64,000 nt of DNA from Rhodopseudomonas_A palustris_F (GTDB lineage: Bacteria > Pseudomonadota > Alphaproteobacteria > Rhizobiales > Xanthobacteraceae), in contig NC_007925.1 in assembly GCF_000013745.1 (NCBI RefSeq), positions 1,612,001 to 1,676,000 of the forward strand, written 5' to 3'. The notes under the pieces are model-generated. The model saw nothing but the letters and a program-made list of their open reading frames with translations. It did no database searches and had not been told where the DNA came from. Below are positions 15,342 through 24,394 of the stretch, piece after piece; the first letter of the stretch is position 1; each line of letters begins with the position of its first letter. The position numbers were made by a program, and so were the translations under genes.

Positions 15342-17582
15342 ATGTCCGTTATCCTCTCCTCAGCCGTGCGTCAGAACCTGCTCTCGCTGCAGTCCACTGC
15401 CGACCTGCTTGCTACCACCCAGAGCCGCCTGTCGACCGGCAAGAAGGTCAACACCGCGCTCGACAACCCGACCAACTTCTTCACCGCCTCCTCTCTCGAC
15501 AGCCGCGCCAGCGACATCAACAATTTGCTCGATGGCATCGGCAACGGCGTGCAGATCCTGCAGGCCGCCAACACCGGCATCACCTCGCTCAACAAACTCG
15601 TTGACTCCGCGAAGTCGATCGCCAACCAGGCGCTGCAGACCGTGTCGGGCTACACCACCAAGTCGAACGTCTCGACCACGATCGCCGGCGCCACCGCCGA
15701 CGACATCCGCGGCACCACCACTTACGCCAACGCGTTCGCAGTCAGCGGCGTCGTCACCGACGGCACCTCCGGCGGCGCTTCGCCGATCACGACGGCCACC
15801 ACCCTCGGCGGCGTTGCTGGAGCTCTGGTTGGAGTTGCGGCCACCGCGGGCGACGGCTCCACCGCTCTGTCCGGCACCGTCACACTGGCTGCCGGCGCCA
15901 CTGCGACCACTTTGTTGGCCGCCGCGGCTCCGAAAGACGGCGACGTTCTGGTCGTCAACGGCAAGTCCATCACCTTCAAGGGCGGTGCGGCTCCTGCGGC
16001 GGCCGGCGTTGCGACTGGCTCGGGCGTCAGCGGCAACATCGTCACCGATGGATCCGGCAACTCGCAGATCTATCTGACCGGCGGCACCGTTGCCGACGTT
16101 CTCAAGGCCGTCGATCTGGCCAGCGGCGTTGCCAAGACCGTGAATAGCGCGGGCGCGGCGACCATCACCGGCTCGACCGCGGCGTTTGCCGCCGGCGTGC
16201 TGACGGTCAACTCCTCGACCGGTGCCGATCTCAGCGTCACCGGCAAGGCCGATCTGCTCAATGCCCTCGGCCTGACCACCTCGATCGGGTCCGGCAACGT
16301 CTCGGTCGGCGCCGCTCGCACCACCGCTGCGACCACCACCTCGAACCTGATCCAGGACGGTTCGACCCTGAATGTGAACGGCAAGACGATCACCTTCTCG
16401 AACGCTTACCAGCCGCTTCCGGCCAACGTTCCGTCCGGTTCCGGCATCGAGGCCGGCAGTCATCTGCAGACCGATGGCAAGGGCAACTCGATCGTCTATC
16501 TGCAGGGTGCGACCATCGCTGACACGTTGAAAGCGATCGACATTGCGACCGGCGTGCAGACGGCGACGAATGCCGCCGGCATCTCGACCCTGGCGACCGC
16601 CAGCGGCGCCTCGGCGTCCACCGTGGCGGCGAACGGCACGCTGAAGCTCAGCACCGGCACGTTGTCGGATCTCAGCATTGCCGGCGGCGTCGGCAATGCA
16701 TTGTCGGCACTTGGTCTCGACGGCCCGACCCACACCAGCAGCACGTTCACTGCGACGCGTGCGGCCGGCGCCGGCGGCATCGACGGCAAGACCCTGACCT
16801 TCTCTTCCTTCAACGGCGGAAGCGCGGTCAATGTCACGCTCGGCGATGGCACCAACGGAACCGTCAAGACGCTGGCCCAGCTCAAGACTGCGCTGCAAGC
16901 CAACAACCTCGACGCGACCGTGGATGCCTCCGGCAAGCTGACGATCTCGGCGGGCAACGACTATGCGTCGTCGACGCTGGGTTCGACCCTGTCCGGCGGC
17001 TCGATCGGCGGCACCTTGACCACCTCGACCACCTTCACCATCGCGGCGGCGCCGGTTGCCGACACGGTGGCGCAGACCACTCGCGCCAATCTCGTGACGC
17101 AGTACAACAACATCCTGAACCAGATCAACACCACGGCGCAGGATGCCTCGTTCAACGGCGTCAACCTGTTGAACGGCGACAACCTCAAGCTGACCTTCAA
17201 CGAAACCGGCAAGTCCACGCTGAACGTGCAGGGCGTGACCTTCAACGCAGCAGGCCTCGGCCTGTCGAACCTGACTGGCGGCACCGACTTCATCGACAAC
17301 TCGAACACCAACAAGACTTTGGCAACTCTGACGACCGCCAGCACCGCGCTGCGTTCGCAGGCCTCGGCCTTGGGTTCGAACCTGTCGATCGTGCAGTTGC
17401 GTCAGGACTTCTCCAAGAGCCTGATCAACGTGCTGCAGACCGGCGCGTCGAACCTGACGCTGGCCGACACCAACGAGGAAGCGGCCAACAGCCAGGCGCT
17501 GTCGACCCGCCAGTCGATCGCGGTGTCAGCCTTGTCGCTGGCCAACACCTCGCAGCAGAGCGTGTTGCAGCTGCTGCGCTAA
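15342..17582 (+). CDS. Flagellin 2
   Basis: This 746-aa flagellin has D0/D1 termini nearly identical to flagellin 1 (SVILSSAVRQNLLSLQSTADLL at the start, QQSVLQLLR at the end). The middle again carries two copies of the VNGKSITF/VNGKTITF...VYLQGA...AIDIATGV module and a third TLTFSSFNGGSAVNV segment shared by all three paralogues. ATG at 15342 follows the same CCAGGAAGGT box. The gene lies between two terminators, so it is a separate transcription unit. It is intact, with no sign of decay. Confidence 0.95.
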   Translation: MSVILSSAVRQNLLSLQSTADLLATTQSRLSTGKKVNTALDNPTNFFTASSLDSRASDINNLLDGIGNGVQILQAANTGITSLNKLVDSAKSIANQALQTVSGYTTKSNVSTTIAGATADDIRGTTTYANAFAVSGVVTDGTSGGASPITTATTLGGVAGALVGVAATAGDGSTALSGTVTLAAGATATTLLAAAAPKDGDVLVVNGKSITFKGGAAPAAAGVATGSGVSGNIVTDGSGNSQIYLTGGTVADVLKAVDLASGVAKTVNSAGAATITGSTAAFAAGVLTVNSSTGADLSVTGKADLLNALGLTTSIGSGNVSVGAARTTAATTTSNLIQDGSTLNVNGKTITFSNAYQPLPANVPSGSGIEAGSHLQTDGKGNSIVYLQGATIADTLKAIDIATGVQTATNAAGISTLATASGASASTVAANGTLKLSTGTLSDLSIAGGVGNALSALGLDGPTHTSSTFTATRAAGAGGIDGKTLTFSSFNGGSAVNVTLGDGTNGTVKTLAQLKTALQANNLDATVDASGKLTISAGNDYASSTLGSTLSGGSIGGTLTTSTTFTIAAAPVADTVAQTTRANLVTQYNNILNQINTTAQDASFNGVNLLNGDNLKLTFNETGKSTLNVQGVTFNAAGLGLSNLTGGTDFIDNSNTNKTLATLTTASTALRSQASALGSNLSIVQLRQDFSKSLINVLQTGASNLTLADTNEEAANSQALSTRQSIAVSALSLANTSQQSVLQLLR

Positions 17583-17612
17583 ACGCCACTTAACGGACCT
17601 ATCGGACGACGG

Positions 17613-17641
17613 CGGCGGGGGAAACCCCGCCGTCTTTTTTT
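17613..17641 (+). terminator. Rho-independent terminator after flagellin 2
   Basis: A GC-rich stem (CGGCGGGG and CCCCGCCG) with a GAAA-type loop is followed by TC and seven T. It lies about 30 bp past the stop, in the same layout as the flagellin 1 terminator. Confidence 0.92.
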
Positions 17642-17698
17642 GCGTTCGGCGGCTGCCTTGCAAATTTTTCGCGCCGGCCGGGGAGGCCGCCGGAATCT

Positions 17699-17725
17699 TT
17701 AAGGGGCTGTTAACCATATCTTAAA
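17699..17725 (+). promoter_or_regulatory. Overlapping CtrA boxes upstream of flagellin 3
   Basis: TTAA-N7-TTAAC (17699-17714) is a perfect CtrA consensus. Its right half-site is also the left half of a second match, TTAA-N7-TTAA (17710-17724). The three half-sites are thus exactly 11 bp apart. A fourth TTAA lies at 17735. The site is about 215 bp before the flagellin 3 start, suggesting a distant promoter or a long leader. No gene is seen in 17583-17940. Confidence 0.75.
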
Positions 17726-17940
17726 ACGTCATGGTTAATGGTTGGGATAAGTAGGAATGAGGTAGGCCGAGAATCGGCCGCGTTGACCCGGGTCCCGCAC
17801 GTAATTGCGGGTCGAGGTCCCTCACCAGAAGGCGTCAGGCACTACCGTAAAGCGTCACGGCGAATCTCGTTCGCCCGGGACGTCCCATGCGTCGCTCGAC
17901 CTGAAGGTCGGCCTCCAGCACGGAACAGGAAGGTTACACT

Positions 17941-20202
17941 ATGTCAAACGTCGTTCTCTCGGCATCGGTTCGTCAGAACCTGCTTTCGCTTCAGTCGACG
18001 GCAGACCTCCTGTCAACCACGCAGAACCGGCTTTCCAGCGGAAAGAAGGTCAACTCGGCGCTCGACAATCCGACCAACTTCTTCACCGCGGCGGGGCTCG
18101 ACAGCCGCGCCTCCGATATCAACAATCTCTTGGACGGCATCGGCAACGGGGTACAGATCCTGCAGGCGGCCTCGACCGGCATCACCTCGCTGAACAAGCT
18201 GATCGACACCGCCAAGTCGATCGCCAACCAGGCGCTGCAGACCCCGGTCGGCTACGCCCCGAAGTCCAACGTCTCGACCTCGATTTCCGGCGCCACCGCC
18301 GACGACCTGCGCGGCACCACCAGCTTCGTCAACACCGTCGCCTCGAGCAACGTGCTGTACACCGGCACTGCCGGCGGGGCGACCGCGGTCACCGCGGCCA
18401 CCAAGCTCGGCGGCACATCGGCGGCGTTGGTCGGCGCCGTCAGCACCACGGGCAGCGGCGCCGCGCTCGCCGGCACGACCAAACTGATCGATACCAGCCC
18501 CACCGCGGCGACCGCGCTGATCGGCAGCGCCCAGCCCGCCGACGGCGACACCCTCATCGTCAACGGCAAGACCATCACCTTCCGCGCCGGCTCGGCACCA
18601 GGCCCCTCCGGCGTCACGGTCGGATCCGGCGTCGCCGGCAATCTGGTGACCGACGGCAGCGGCAACACGACCGTCTATCTCGGCACGCCCGCGGCGCCGC
18701 TGGCCAGCGTTGATGATCTGTCAAAGGCGATTGATCTCGCCAGCGGTGTGCAACAAGCCGTCAATGCCAACGGCACGGCGACCATCACGCATTCCTCCGG
18801 AACCGACGGCGCCACCGCGGGCGGGATATTGACGCTGACCACCGGCACCGGCGCCGACCTCAGCATCACCGGCAAGGCCGACCTGTTGAAGGCGATCGGC
18901 CTCAGCACCTCCACCGGCCCCGGCACCACGACGGTGACCCAGCAACGCACCACCGACACCAGCACCGTCGGATCGCTGATTCAGGACGGCTCGACGCTGT
19001 ACGTCGACGGCAAGACCATCACCTTCAAGAATGCCTCGGTGCCGATCGCCGCCAACGTTCCGACCGGCTCGGGCACCACTGGAAACCTGGTCACCGACGG
19101 CGTCGGCAACTCCACGGTCTATCTGCAGGGCGGCACCATCGCCGACGTGCTGAAGGCGATCGATCTTGCCACCGGCGTGGAGACCGCCGTCAACACCAGC
19201 GGCACCGCCGTGGTGACCTCCTCCGCCGGCGCCACCGCGTCCTCGGTCGCAGCCTCCGGCGCCCTGAAGCTCAGCACCGGCTTGGTCTCCGACCTGACCA
19301 TTGCGGGTTCCGGCAACGCCCTGGCCGCGCTCGGCCTGGCCGGCAACACCGGCACCGCGACGGTGTTTTCCGCCGCCCGCAACGCCGGCATCGGCGGCAT
19401 CAGCGGCAAGACCCTGACCTTCACCTCGTTCAAGGGCGGCACGCCGGTCAATGTCACCTTCGGCAACGGCACCAACGGCACCGTCAAGTCGCTGGCGCAG
19501 CTCAACGCCGCGCTGTTCGCCAACAACATGTCCGCCACCGTCGACGCCACCGGCAAGCTGGTGATCACCGCCGGCAACGACTATGCCTCCTCGACGCTCG
19601 GCTCGGCGCTGGACGGCGGCACGCTCGGCGGCACCGTCACCACCACGCTGAGCTTCACCAACCCGGCGCCGCCCTCCGCCGACCTCAATTCGCAGGCCAC
19701 CCGCGCCAACCTGGTCAGGCAGTACAACGACATCATCGCCCAGATCACCACCACCTCGCAGGACGCCTCGTTCAACGGCGTCAACCTGTTGGCCGGCGAT
19801 ACCCTGAAGCTGGTGTTCAACGAGACCGGCAAGTCGACGCTCAACATCACTGGCGCGGCGCTGACCCCGGCCGGGCTCGGGCTGCCGACGCTGATCGCCG
19901 GCACCGATCTGGTCGACAACAACTCCGCCAACAAGACGCTGGCCGCGCTCAACGTCGCTTCGACCGCGCTGCGCTCGCAGGCCTCTTCGCTCGGTTCCAA
20001 CCTGTCGATCGTGCAGATCCGCCAGGACTTCGCCAAGAACCTGATCAACGTGCTGCAGACCGGCTCGTCCAACCTGACGCTGGCCGACACCAACGAAGAA
20101 GCCGCCAACAGCCAGGCGCTGTCGACCAGGCAGTCGATCGCGGTCTCGGCGCTGGCTTTGGCCAACCAGTCGCAGCAGAGCGTGCTGAAGCTATTGCAGT
20201 AA
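17941..20202 (+). CDS. Flagellin 3
   Basis: The 753-aa flagellin is the most diverged of the three at third positions and in the middle. The termini are conserved (SNVVLSASVRQNLLSLQSTADLL at the start, QQSVLKLLQ at the end). Two VNGKTITF...VYLxxxxxxxDxLxKAIDLASGV-type modules occur in the middle, plus the TLTFTSFKGGTPVNV segment. ATG at 17941 follows ACAGGAAGGT. The following GC hairpin at 20227-20255 lacks a T-run, so read-through into flbT-flaF is possible. Minor flagellins are common in this group; whether this one is major or minor is not visible. Confidence 0.95.
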   Translation: MSNVVLSASVRQNLLSLQSTADLLSTTQNRLSSGKKVNSALDNPTNFFTAAGLDSRASDINNLLDGIGNGVQILQAASTGITSLNKLIDTAKSIANQALQTPVGYAPKSNVSTSISGATADDLRGTTSFVNTVASSNVLYTGTAGGATAVTAATKLGGTSAALVGAVSTTGSGAALAGTTKLIDTSPTAATALIGSAQPADGDTLIVNGKTITFRAGSAPGPSGVTVGSGVAGNLVTDGSGNTTVYLGTPAAPLASVDDLSKAIDLASGVQQAVNANGTATITHSSGTDGATAGGILTLTTGTGADLSITGKADLLKAIGLSTSTGPGTTTVTQQRTTDTSTVGSLIQDGSTLYVDGKTITFKNASVPIAANVPTGSGTTGNLVTDGVGNSTVYLQGGTIADVLKAIDLATGVETAVNTSGTAVVTSSAGATASSVAASGALKLSTGLVSDLTIAGSGNALAALGLAGNTGTATVFSAARNAGIGGISGKTLTFTSFKGGTPVNVTFGNGTNGTVKSLAQLNAALFANNMSATVDATGKLVITAGNDYASSTLGSALDGGTLGGTVTTTLSFTNPAPPSADLNSQATRANLVRQYNDIIAQITTTSQDASFNGVNLLAGDTLKLVFNETGKSTLNITGAALTPAGLGLPTLIAGTDLVDNNSANKTLAALNVASTALRSQASSLGSNLSIVQIRQDFAKNLINVLQTGSSNLTLADTNEEAANSQALSTRQSIAVSALALANQSQQSVLKLLQ

Positions 20203-20426
20203 CCTCGGATCTGCAGCACCGACGACGCAGGCGGCGCGGGCAACCACGCCGCTTTGGCCGTTGCCGGCGGCCAAGAATAGCTAGATATCCTTGCGTCGCT
20301 GCGATTATTGTTGACGCCGTGAGTCTATGATCTGGATGGACGGCATGACGCCGCGCAGGATGCGGTCCGGACTCGCCGGACCGCCGGAGTTCGATTGGCG
20401 CGCAGCACGCAGCGGAGGAGACCGGT

Positions 20427-20804
20427 ATGCCTTTGAGGGTTGAGTTGAAGCCGTTCGAGCGGATCATCATCGGTCAAAGCGTCATCACCAATTCCGACTC
20501 CCGGACCGCGTTTCTGATCGACGGCGACGCGCCGATCCTGCGCGAGAAAGACATCCTGACGTCGGAAACCGCCAACACCCCGGCCAAACGCATCTATCTG
20601 TGCGTGCAGATGATGTATCTGGAAAACGACATTCCCGCCTATCAGGATCTCTATCTCGGCTTCATCAAGGAATTGATCGAAGCTGTGCCTAGTTTTAGAG
20701 ATCAGATCGAGGTCGCGAGTAATCTAATTTTAAGCGGCAATCTCTATAAAGCCCTCAAGGAATTGCGAACGCTGATCAGGCGTGAAGAAGAACTATTGAG
20801 GTAG
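20427..20804 (+). CDS. flbT: Flagellin synthesis repressor FlbT
   Basis: The 125-aa FlbT begins PLRVELKPFERIIIGQSVITN and contains KRIYLCVQMMYLE, both family hallmarks. In Caulobacter FlbT binds the 5' leader of flagellin mRNA and lowers its stability when the hook is incomplete. Here it follows three flagellins that share a CAGGAAGGT leader box. ATG follows a strong GGAGGAG site. flaF begins 4 bp after the stop, so the two form an operon. Cytoplasmic. Confidence 0.95.
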   Translation: MPLRVELKPFERIIIGQSVITNSDSRTAFLIDGDAPILREKDILTSETANTPAKRIYLCVQMMYLENDIPAYQDLYLGFIKELIEAVPSFRDQIEVASNLILSGNLYKALKELRTLIRREEELLR

Positions 20805-20807
20805 TTT

Positions 20808-21173
20808 ATGTCTGTCGGTGCCCAGGCTTATGCTCGCACAGCGCAACAAATCGCATCTCCCCGGGACATCGAAGCGCAGGCCCTTCTGAAGGCCGCCCGA
20901 CAGCTGCAGGACGCCGTCACCAACTGGAACGAATCGGATTCCGGGCTCAACGCCGCGCTGATCTTCAATCGCAAGCTGTGGTCGATCTTCGTCAGCGACG
21001 CGATCAGCGACGCCAATCCCGAAGCGATCGCGATCCGCCAGAACATCGCCAATATCGGCATCTTCGTGCTCACCCAATGCGCCGCGCTGCAGGTGAAGCC
21101 GGAGCGCGATCGGCTGCATGCGCTGATCGAGATCAACCGCAACATCGCCACCGGGCTCAGCGGCCGGGCCTGA
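20808..21173 (+). CDS. flaF: Flagellin biosynthesis regulator FlaF
   Basis: The 121-aa FlaF family protein contains AYARTAQQIASPRDIEAQAL, NRKLWSIF and NIANIGIFV, typical of FlaF. In Caulobacter FlaF is needed for flagellin secretion or synthesis and acts opposite to FlbT. It sits directly after flbT with its ribosome site (GAGGTAG) overlapping the flbT stop. Short helical cytoplasmic protein of usual length. Confidence 0.94.
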   Translation: MSVGAQAYARTAQQIASPRDIEAQALLKAARQLQDAVTNWNESDSGLNAALIFNRKLWSIFVSDAISDANPEAIAIRQNIANIGIFVLTQCAALQVKPERDRLHALIEINRNIATGLSGRA

Positions 21174-21303
21174 GCCAGACGGCTGTCCACCCCGTCGAGG
21201 TTGCGTGGATTTGCCCGCCGTCCGCGGTTCGGTTCGGACACGCTTAAGCGCCGCGCGGCATCGGCCGGCGGGCGTCGCAATCAATCCGATGCAGGCCGTT
21301 GCG

Positions 21304-21678
21304 CTAGGCCGTGCGGTCGGTCGCCGAGGACTTCTGCTCGAGCTTGGCGTTGTCCTGCGCGCGCATGTAGGCCCGTGCCCGCAGTCGCGACGCTTCCGGA
21401 TACTGATTGACGACCAGATTGGTGGTGGTGTCGACGGTGACGTAAACCACCTGCGCCGCGGCGCGATCGACGATCACCTGATGCGCGACCTGGTCGGTTG
21501 CGGTCATCACGTCGTAACTTGCCGACGGCGTACTGGCCGACGACTTGTCCGATGCGCCGACGCTCTTCTGCGACGGCAGTTCGGTCGGCACAGCGGTCCG
21601 CACGGCTTCAGGTGCCGGTCGAATGAACTGTGCCGCCACCGGTGACCCCACCGGCTTGATGTTGAAATCGGCTCCCAT
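21304..21678 (-). CDS. FlaG-like hypothetical flagellar protein
   Basis: The 124-aa protein begins MGADFNIKPVGSPVAAQFIRP. The disordered N-terminal half is rich in P/S/A. The C-terminal half contains VVYVTVDTTTNLVVNQYPEASRLRARAYM, which distantly resembles the VxVxDxxTgEVIRQxP core of FlaG. Start at 21678 is chosen for the GGAGG site just upstream. Placement among flagellin-control genes supports a flagellar role. The FlaG assignment is tentative. Confidence 0.6.
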   Translation of the reverse strand: MGADFNIKPVGSPVAAQFIRPAPEAVRTAVPTELPSQKSVGASDKSSASTPSASYDVMTATDQVAHQVIVDRAAAQVVYVTVDTTTNLVVNQYPEASRLRARAYMRAQDNAKLEQKSSATDRTA

Positions 21679-22095
21679 GGCAGCCTCCTGGCCTCCACAA
21701 AGTCTAATCCCAACCCTTCCCATGACAGACTGTGCGCCGAATGTCTAAATTCGTAGCTTCAGCAAGCGCGATGATTTGATTCAAATGCCGATGGCTGTGC
21801 GGCCGCCGCGGACCGCTCCGCCGACCTCGATCTGGTTCGCAAGCGGCGCGTGCCGGGCGCGATCGTAAGCTCAATCGCCGGCATCAATGCTGTGGAATCT
21901 ACTGAGATGCAAGCGGAGTTTCCAGCCGCGCCGGCGCCGGCGCGCGGCATGGTTTTCGGAAATCTTCCGGATTGATGACGGATTGATTCGACCGCGGCAG
22001 AACTCGGCGTGGCGGCACGTCGGCGCCACGGCACGCAGCGGCGCGGCGCGTCTTGCGCCCGCTTGGTGGGTCCGCCGGCGCCGCTCCAGCGGGTG
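21679..22095. other. 417-bp gap between the FlaG-like and FlgN-like genes, no gene recognised
   Basis: The stretch is moderately GC-rich with no frame showing plausible protein composition or a good ribosome site. It should hold the promoter of the leftward FlaG-like gene near 21680-21780, where the sequence becomes AT-richer. No repeat of families A or B, no CtrA box and no sigma-54 site was found. Confidence 0.5.
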
Positions 22096-22587
22096 TTACA
22101 TCGAGCGGCTGACCGCGATCGGCGTCATGTTGCGCGGGCCGGGGACGGCGCGCTGGCCGTTGGCGGTGTAGGTGTTGGGAATGTTGCGGCGCTGCATCTG
22201 CGCGTTGACGCCGCGCACGATGCCTTCCGACACCGCATGTGCGGTGGCCAGCACGGTGAGGTTGACCTGCAGCATGGCGCGAAACACCTCGTGATGCCGA
22301 TGCAGCGCGGCGAGCAGGTCCGGGGTGGTCAGCGAGAAATATTGCTGGCTGGCCTTCAGCCGCAGAATGGTGCTGACGTAGCGGCGCGACAGCTCGGTCT
22401 TGTTCGGCTCGAGCTGGATCGCCTCGCGCACGTTGCCGGCGCGAACCAGCTCGGTTTCCTGTTCGATCACCCCGAGCAACCTGGACATCACGTCCATCAG
22501 CCCTTCGGCCAGTTGGCGGGCGTCGGCCGCGGTGGCGATCGGCGGCAACGCCGCCGGGGCGGGCACGGCTTGGGCTCGATGCTGCAT
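22096..22587 (-). CDS. FlgN-like flagellar export chaperone
   Basis: The 163-aa helical protein begins MQHRAQAVPAPAALPP. Its core (LAEGLMDVMSRLLGVIEQETELVRAGNVREAIQLEPNKTELSRRY) matches the FlgN pattern of an L...L..E...L..G.......K helix pair. FlgN chaperones the hook-associated proteins FlgK and FlgL, both encoded at 8-11.6 kb. It follows the FlgJ-like gene by 17 bp on the same strand, forming flgI-flgJ-flgN-like. ATG at 22587 follows AAAGGACG. Confidence 0.72.
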   Translation of the reverse strand: MQHRAQAVPAPAALPPIATAADARQLAEGLMDVMSRLLGVIEQETELVRAGNVREAIQLEPNKTELSRRYVSTILRLKASQQYFSLTTPDLLAALHRHHEVFRAMLQVNLTVLATAHAVSEGIVRGVNAQMQRRNIPNTYTANGQRAVPGPRNMTPIAVSRSM

Positions 22588-22604
22588 GGTGCGTCCTTTT
22601 GCGG

Positions 22605-22952
22605 TTAGCTGGTTCGGCCGGCCTGCTGGAGAATCAACTGTCGAAACACATCGGCGGAAACGCCGATGCCGCCGGCCTTGGCGAATGATTTGGAATATTG
22701 GTCGGTCAACATCGAGCGCCACACCCCGGTGCCGACGGTGTCGCCGAACGGGCCTTCGCCTTTGATGCTGCTGGTCATCTGCGAGAACATCGAATTCAGG
22801 AACATGGCCTCGAAGTCGGTGGCCTGGGTCTTCATCTTGGCCTGGGTCTGCGGCGACACCTTTTTCAGCGCCTCGGCAAGCTCGATGTCGGGGCGGCCGT
22901 TGATGGTGGGGATCGCGGCGGCGGAGTAGCCGTGGGTGGCGCTGCCGATCAT
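22605..22952 (-). CDS. flgJ: Rod-binding protein FlgJ-like (N-terminal domain only)
   Basis: The 115-aa protein consists of the rod-binding domain only: KMKTQATDFEAMFLNSMFSQM, GPFGDTVGTGVWRSMLTDQYSKSFAKAGGIGVSADVFRQL. There is no muramidase domain, as is usual in alphaproteobacteria, where the wall-cutting enzyme is separate. It caps and helps assemble the rod in the periplasm. ATG at 22952 overlaps the flgI stop by one base (TGATG), so it is coupled to flgI. Confidence 0.9.
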   Translation of the reverse strand: MIGSATHGYSAAAIPTINGRPDIELAEALKKVSPQTQAKMKTQATDFEAMFLNSMFSQMTSSIKGEGPFGDTVGTGVWRSMLTDQYSKSFAKAGGIGVSADVFRQLILQQAGRTS

Positions 22953-24088
22953 CACATCACCTCGATGTCGGCCTGGATCGCGCCGGCGGCCTTGATCGCC
23001 TGCAGGATCCCGATCAGGTCGCGCGGTCCGATGCCGAGCCCGTTGAGGCCGTCGACCAGCTGCTGCAGCGAGACGCCGTCCCTGACCACCGCCAGCTTCT
23101 TGCCGTCCTCGGTGACGCCGATCTTGGAGTTCGGGGTCACCGTGGTGCGGCCGCGCGACAGCGGGTTGGGCTGGCTGACCTGCGGGCTTTCGGAAATCGT
23201 CACGGTGAGGTTGCCCTGCGCCACCGCGACGGTGGCGACGCGGACGTCGCGGCCCATCACGATGATGCCGGAGCGTTCGTCGATGATGATCTTGGCGGCG
23301 AGATCCGGCTCGACCTGCAATTGCTCGATCTCGGTCAGGAACGCGACCACGTTGCCCTTGAATTCCGCCGGAATGGTGAGCTGCACGGTCGACGGATCGA
23401 TCGGCTCCGCGCACTTGGCGCCGACAAAATCGTTGATCGCCGCGGCGATCCGCTTGGCGGTGGTGAAATCGCCGTTGCGCAGCGCCAGCCGCGCATTGGG
23501 CAGCCGGTTCAGCGCGAATTCGATCTCGCGCTCGATGATCGCGCCGTTGGCGATGCGGCCGACGGTGGGCACGCCGCGGGTGATCTTGGCGGCGTCGCCT
23601 TCCGCCTGGAACCCGCCGATCGCCAGCGAGCCCTGCGCCACCGCATAGACGTTGCCGTCGGCGCCGAGCAGCGGGGTGACCAACAGGGTGCCGCCTTGCA
23701 AATTCTTGGAATCGCCGAGCGCCGACACCGTGACGTCCATGCGGGTGCCTTGGGTGCCGAACGGCGGTAGGTTGCCGGTGACCATCACGGCGGCGACGTT
23801 GCCGGTGCGGATGGTGGCGCCGCGGATGTTGACGCCCATCCGCTCCAGCATCGCCTGCAGCGACTGCTTGGTGAAAGGAATGTTGTTGAGGGTGTCGCCG
23901 GTGCCGTTGAGGCCGACCACCAGGCCGTAGCCGATCAATTGGTTCTGCCGCACGCCTTCGATATTGGCGAGGTCCTTGATCCGCGACGTGGCGCCCGCGC
24001 CGCCGCAGGACAGCGTCAGCACCACGGCGGCCGCAACGGCGCCCTGGCAGATCAGCTGAACCAGTTTCGGCAAACCCACGCTTGGCAT
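22952..24088 (-). CDS. flgI: Flagellar P-ring protein FlgI
   Basis: The 378-aa protein forms the P-ring around the rod in the peptidoglycan layer. An N-terminal Sec signal peptide runs to about residue 34. It is followed by SRIKDLANIEGVRQNQLIGYGLVVGLNGTGD, the unmistakable start of mature FlgI, and it ends LIGILQAIKAAGAIQADIEVM, the family ending. Length is typical. First gene of a leftward flgI-flgJ-flgN-like operon, divergent from fliX across a CtrA-like box, the arrangement seen in Caulobacter. Confidence 0.97.
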   Translation of the reverse strand: MPSVGLPKLVQLICQGAVAAAVVLTLSCGGAGATSRIKDLANIEGVRQNQLIGYGLVVGLNGTGDTLNNIPFTKQSLQAMLERMGVNIRGATIRTGNVAAVMVTGNLPPFGTQGTRMDVTVSALGDSKNLQGGTLLVTPLLGADGNVYAVAQGSLAIGGFQAEGDAAKITRGVPTVGRIANGAIIEREIEFALNRLPNARLALRNGDFTTAKRIAAAINDFVGAKCAEPIDPSTVQLTIPAEFKGNVVAFLTEIEQLQVEPDLAAKIIIDERSGIIVMGRDVRVATVAVAQGNLTVTISESPQVSQPNPLSRGRTTVTPNSKIGVTEDGKKLAVVRDGVSLQQLVDGLNGLGIGPRDLIGILQAIKAAGAIQADIEVM

Positions 24089-24280
24089 CTCGGCTCCCCG
24101 CTGAGGTCGATCCGGACCCGCCAGCTCCCGATGGCGATCCGGCTATCTCTATGCCAGCGCCGTGCCACCCGGGCGCTGGCGGTATCGCACTGTTTTGATG
24201 TGATAAAACGCGACGGACCGGGCCGGGGCGAAGGTTCCAGCGCGGCGAAACTGCCGTGCCCGGCAAATTCTGCCGGGCCG

Positions 24281-24296
24281 TTTACCTGGCGTTAAC
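24281..24296 (+). promoter_or_regulatory. CtrA-like box between flgI and fliX (one mismatch)
   Basis: TTTA-N7-TTAAC differs by one base from TTAA-N7-TTAAC. It lies in the 306-bp divergent gap (24089-24394), about 100 bp before fliX and 190 bp before flgI. CtrA is known to control the fliX/flgI pair in Caulobacter, so position supports the match. Confidence 0.6.
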
Positions 24297-24394
24297 CATA
24301 ACCGGCGAGGTTTGCCGGCGAAGGCCTTGTCGTTCACGGATGGGCAAACAGCGCCGGCGTTCCCTCCGTAGATCGGACCAAGCGGGATCCCACC

